A stretch of DNA of 21,108 nucleotides from Deltaproteobacteria bacterium (GTDB taxonomy: Bacteria > Desulfobacterota_B > Binatia > UBA9968). The notes beneath the pieces were generated by a model. The model saw nothing but the letters and a program-made list of their open reading frames with translations. It did not search any database and was not told the origin of the DNA. The position numbers and the translations under genes are program-made. Below, one piece after another: positions 18,329 to 21,108 of this stretch; position 1 is the first letter of the stretch; each line of letters opens with the position of its first letter. The stretch spans positions 1 through 21,108 of the forward strand of contig VBKY01000202.1 of assembly GCA_005879255.1 (NCBI GenBank), written 5' to 3'.

Positions 18329-18357
18329 AATATACGCGCGGCCTTAAGCAGTGTCAA
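18329..18357 (-). promoter_or_regulatory. Strong sigma-70 promoter upstream of kdsB
   Basis: Minus-strand TTGACA (18352-18357) is separated by 17 bases from TATATT (18329-18334). This is consensus at -35 and 5 of 6 at -10. It is expected to start transcription near 18322, about 107 bases before kdsB. Confidence 0.75.
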
Positions 18358-18512
18358 CGAGAATTTGCGATGGTACGATCATCAAGTCGTTCGCAAACTT
18401 TCGGACTCGCAGAAATCATAATAATTACAGCAGCGATCGTCCGCCGAGCAACCGACGGTCAAGGCCGAAAAAATGTCCGACGTTCACCGCGCTGGCCGCT
18501 GATTGTTGAGAT

Positions 18513-20075
18513 TCACGAGGTCCGGAATGACCAATCGGCTGTCGTATCGTCCTGCGCCTCCTCGGACGCCGTGACAATGCAGTCCCGTCCCAATTCCTTG
18601 GCTCGGTACAGCGCTTTATCGGCAGTTTGTATCACAGATTGATTCGTACGGCCGTGGATGGGGTAATAAGCGATTCCCATCGATACCGTTACGCCATCGA
18701 TGGTTTGCCCATCTTGCCGCACGACTACCCGTCGTAGGTCTTGCCGCAGCTGCTCCAAACGCTGGCGCGCATTGTCGACGGAGATTTCGGGTAAAATGAT
18801 CACGAACTCTTCTCCTCCGTAGCGGCACACGATATCGCTGCCGCGAAATCTGGATTTTAGGAGATTGCTCCAGTCCCGTAACACTGCATCCCCGGCGCTG
18901 TGGCCGTAGTTATCGTTGAGATGCTTGAAATGGTCGATATCGAGCATCGCCACCACCACGGGTTTTCCGGAGCGCTCGGCTCGGCTCAACTCTCGATCCA
19001 ACGAGTCCTCCATGTACCGGCGATTAAACAACCCCGTTTGCGGGTCGCGAATACTCTGGTTCCTGAGGGTATCCCTCAAGCGTAAATTCGCCAGTATTAG
19101 AGACAGTTGCTCGGTCGCCGCCTTCGCCGAGTTGGCAATAATACTTTTCGCGTTCTTATTCTCATTGGCATATCGAATATGCAATAAACCCATGACCTCA
19201 CCGTGCGCGACCATGGGTATGCACAGATAGGCTCCCGGCGCGCAATTGGCGCCTTCGACATGCTTGCAAATCAGATCGGATGTCTCAGATTCCATGCCAT
19301 GCGGCTTGTTGCGACGTAGTGCCCAACAATCTTCGGGATCAAATGTCTTATCGTACTCCAGAGCCGACTCACCCCAACGGCCCACGTATTCAAGCATATT
19401 GCGGGATGGGGTGATCATATAAAGCGCCCCGCTGGTGTCCCGCAAGAGATGCAGAATCCGCCGCGTGACGACCTCGTAAGCTTCCTCGAGGGTGCGACAG
19501 GACTCCAGGAGCTCAACCATCTCGCCGACCAATCTCATCTCTTGATTGCGCCGTTCCAACTCCAGAACCGAGCGCTGGAGCTCGTCATGCGCGTGCTGGA
19601 GTTCTCTCTCAATCAACTTTCGCTGGGCGTTTTCCGCCTCGATTTCTTTCGTCCGTTCAGCCACGCGCTGCTCCAAGCCGGCGTTCAAAGCCTGAATTTC
19701 TTCGGTCCGTTCAGCCACCCGCCGCTCCAGGGTAATGTTGAGCGCGCGAATTTCTCCTTCCGCCCGTCTGCGCTCGGTCACGTCCACCACTGAGGCCAGC
19801 ACTTGCATGCCGCGCCGCGTATGGATTGGATTCAATCCGATTTCAACTGGGATCTCGCTGCCGTCCCTCTTCAACGCGAAAAGTTCTCGGCCATCACCCA
19901 TCATGCGCGCCCTCGCGTCGTTGAAAAACTCTTCACGCTGGCGCGGATGGGATCCGCGAAAGCGATGCGGTATCAAAAATTCGACGGACTTGCCAAGCAG
20001 TTCCTCACGCCGATAGCCAAATAGCTGCTCGACATGCGTGTTGACCAGCGTGATCATGCCGTTTTTGTCGAGATT
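18513..20075 (-). CDS. PAS-GAF-GGDEF diguanylate cyclase, downstream part of a frameshifted gene
   Basis: This part makes cyclic di-GMP. The second PAS domain begins at NGMITLVNTHVEQLFGY and ends with DVTERRRAEGEI. A signalling coiled coil with an 18-residue repeat follows, then a GAF domain (about MVELLESCRTLEEAYEVV to ATEQLSLILA) and a GGDEF domain with DPQTGLFNRRYMEDSL, MLDIDHFKHLND and the active site CRYGGEEF. RGSD, five residues before GGEEF, is a product-inhibition I-site. The frame stays open to 20234, but residues before about 20075 do not look like a PAS start, while the overlapping frame does. The two frames therefore belong to one gene, split by a one-base indel at 20062-20076. 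No independent ribosome binding site for this part is evident. Confidence 0.85.
   Translation of the reverse strand, partial: NLDKNGMITLVNTHVEQLFGYRREELLGKSVEFLIPHRFRGSHPRQREEFFNDARARMMGDGRELFALKRDGSEIPVEIGLNPIHTRRGMQVLASVVDVTERRRAEGEIRALNITLERRVAERTEEIQALNAGLEQRVAERTKEIEAENAQRKLIERELQHAHDELQRSVLELERRNQEMRLVGEMVELLESCRTLEEAYEVVTRRILHLLRDTSGALYMITPSRNMLEYVGRWGESALEYDKTFDPEDCWALRRNKPHGMESETSDLICKHVEGANCAPGAYLCIPMVAHGEVMGLLHIRYANENKNAKSIIANSAKAATEQLSLILANLRLRDTLRNQSIRDPQTGLFNRRYMEDSLDRELSRAERSGKPVVVAMLDIDHFKHLNDNYGHSAGDAVLRDWSNLLKSRFRGSDIVCRYGGEEFVIILPEISVDNARQRLEQLRQDLRRVVVRQDGQTIDGVTVSMGIAYYPIHGRTNQSVIQTADKALYRAKELGRDCIVTASEEAQDDTTADWSFRTS
19626..19730. repeat. 54-base tandem duplication coding the signalling coiled coil
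   Basis: Two 51-base stretches at 19680-19730 and 19626-19676, 54 bases apart, encode LERRVAERTEEIQALNA and LEQRVAERTKEIEAENA. The period of 18 residues, not a multiple of seven, may change the phase of the helix. Confidence 0.7.
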
Positions 20076-21108
20076 CGACGACCAAGCGCATCTGCTCTTC
20101 GGCAAATTTCTGTTCGCTATTATCCACATACATGGCGCGCGTGCCGACAATCTCACCCGCGTCGTTCGCCATCGGGTCGCCGCGCAGCAGCACGGGAATG
20201 GTCCGGCCGTCGCTAACGAGAAGCTCGCGCTCACCGGAAACGATTTTGCCCTTCATCGCGTCTCGATAGCCGTTTGCGCCGAGTAATTTTATCCGCGATT
20301 CCGGCGAGTGAAAATCGGCGAGCGAACGACCGATAACGTCCTTCCGCTCGTATTTTAAAGTCTTCAAAAACAACTCGTTGCAGTCAGAAATAATCGGGGT
20401 TCCTCCTACGTCGCGGGTTGTCACATACATCGCCGGCGCCGCCTCGAACAGCTCACGATAGTGCTTTTCCGCCTGCTGCATTTGCCCCAACGCTCGATCT
20501 CGCATCATCAAGTAAATGATCAGCGCGGCGGTAATTAGCGCTCCAATCGCCATGATTCCCAGAATGTAAAATAGCAATTGGCGGCCGCCGAGTTCGATCA
20601 CCACGGCATGATTCGGACCGGATTGAAGCTGCGCCAGCCTTTGTGCGCTGACCGCGGGCAAAGTTTCATTCGGCGGAGTCGACCAAGGAACCGAAGAGGC
20701 GAGAAACAGCGGCTCATCTTCGTCGGTGAGATCGAAGACAAATATTTCGCGCTGCCGTAAGGCGCTCGCCGCCAGAATAGTCTGAACCCATTCCGCAATA
20801 GGGACCTCAACGCGAACGAAACCGCGCATATGCTCGCGCCGTTCGGCCAAAGAGCCGTCGGTCATTTGATCCATATATACCGGAGAATAGACAAAGACCT
20901 GGCGTCGATCACTTTTTTCGGGCGGCCACGGGGCGGAGAGCATGGCAGTTACACGGCCGGTGTCGCGCGCGGAATTGAGAACAGCCAAAACACCGGGAGC
21001 CGAAGCGAGATCCAGTCCCGCGTTCGGCTGACTGCCGACGCGAGGCTCGCTGAACAATAGCGGAAAATATTCCGAGCGAATGCCAGGCGTCAAACGTTCG
21101 CCGAGGGC
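20005..21108 (-). CDS. CHASE-PAS sensor, upstream part of a frameshifted diguanylate cyclase gene, 5' end outside window
   Basis: The frame is open through the right edge of the window, so the true start and first membrane segment are not seen. The visible N-terminus (YFPLLFSEP, GLDLASAPGVLAVLNSARDTG, VFVYSPVYMDQ, GFVRVEVPIAEWV) matches the extracellular CHASE sensory domain. A membrane helix follows (LLFYILGIMAIGALITAALIIYLMM), then a PAS domain from about HYRELFEAAPAMYV. The frame passes into EEQMRLVVES and then ends out of register at 20005. The normal continuation, NGMITLV, is in the other frame. Deleting one A from the run of five at 20062-20066 would give VVESRQNGMITLV with normal PAS spacing. 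This suggests a homopolymer sequencing error or a recent mutation. Confidence 0.82.
   Translation of the reverse strand, partial: ALGERLTPGIRSEYFPLLFSEPRVGSQPNAGLDLASAPGVLAVLNSARDTGRVTAMLSAPWPPEKSDRRQVFVYSPVYMDQMTDGSLAERREHMRGFVRVEVPIAEWVQTILAASALRQREIFVFDLTDEDEPLFLASSVPWSTPPNETLPAVSAQRLAQLQSGPNHAVVIELGGRQLLFYILGIMAIGALITAALIIYLMMRDRALGQMQQAEKHYRELFEAAPAMYVTTRDVGGTPIISDCNELFLKTLKYERKDVIGRSLADFHSPESRIKLLGANGYRDAMKGKIVSGERELLVSDGRTIPVLLRGDPMANDAGEIVGTRAMYVDNSEQKFAEEQMRLVVESRQKRHDHAGQHACRAAIWLSA

Noticed and set aside
20055..20080. Programmed ribosomal frameshift in the sensor gene
   Set aside because: The A-run is only five long, the needed shift is +1 and no stimulatory structure is evident; a homopolymer error or mutation is simpler.

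Overview
The window looks like a chromosomal segment of a Gram-negative, LPS-making bacterium. A complete Kdo branch (kdsB, kdsA, kdsD, kdsC) and Lpt transport genes (lptC, lptA, lptB) sit next to rpoN, hpf, ptsN, rapZ and an HPr gene. This order is familiar from the former Deltaproteobacteria and related uncultured phyla, so I infer a Desulfobacterota/Binatota-like relative; a finer placement is not possible from the sequence alone. Every gene I can support is on the minus strand, so transcription runs from the right end of the window to the left.

Right end to left: (1) 18513-21108 holds a large membrane sensor with CHASE, PAS, PAS, GAF and GGDEF domains. It is cut by the window edge and split by a one-base frameshift near 20062-20076. 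(2) 18216-18512 is a leader with a near-consensus sigma-70 promoter followed at once by a well-formed intrinsic terminator, which looks like an attenuator for the operon downstream. (3) 13454-18215 is kdsB-pyrG-kdsA-kdsD-kdsC, making CTP and activated Kdo. (4) 7943-13320 is lptC-lptA-lptB-rpoN-hpf-ptsN-rapZ-HPr, tightly packed with many 2-22 base gaps or short overlaps. It joins LPS export to sigma-54 and nitrogen-PTS functions. (5) 5392-7866 is metK-ahcY, the SAM/SAH cycle.

(6) 1464-5217 is the accessory part: a cysteine-dioxygenase-like cupin, an enlarged asparaginase-superfamily protein with an altered active site, and a nitrile hydratase/thiocyanate hydrolase-type metalloenzyme with an unusual subunit layout. 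A beta-type N-terminal domain appears fused in front of the cobalt-type alpha subunit, while the beta C-terminal domain is a separate small protein. The set has its own candidate promoter flanked by an inverted repeat. It plausibly hydrates a nitrile-like or thiocyanate-like substrate and then cleaves an amide, but the substrate is unknown. This cluster is the best candidate for an undescribed system here.

(7) 848-1463 has no convincing gene. (8) 1-847 is the N-terminal part of a protein with a DGLQRL motif, resembling DGQHR/DUF262 (ParB-like) proteins; it runs off the left edge.

No tRNA, rRNA, CRISPR array, insertion sequence or transposase was found.
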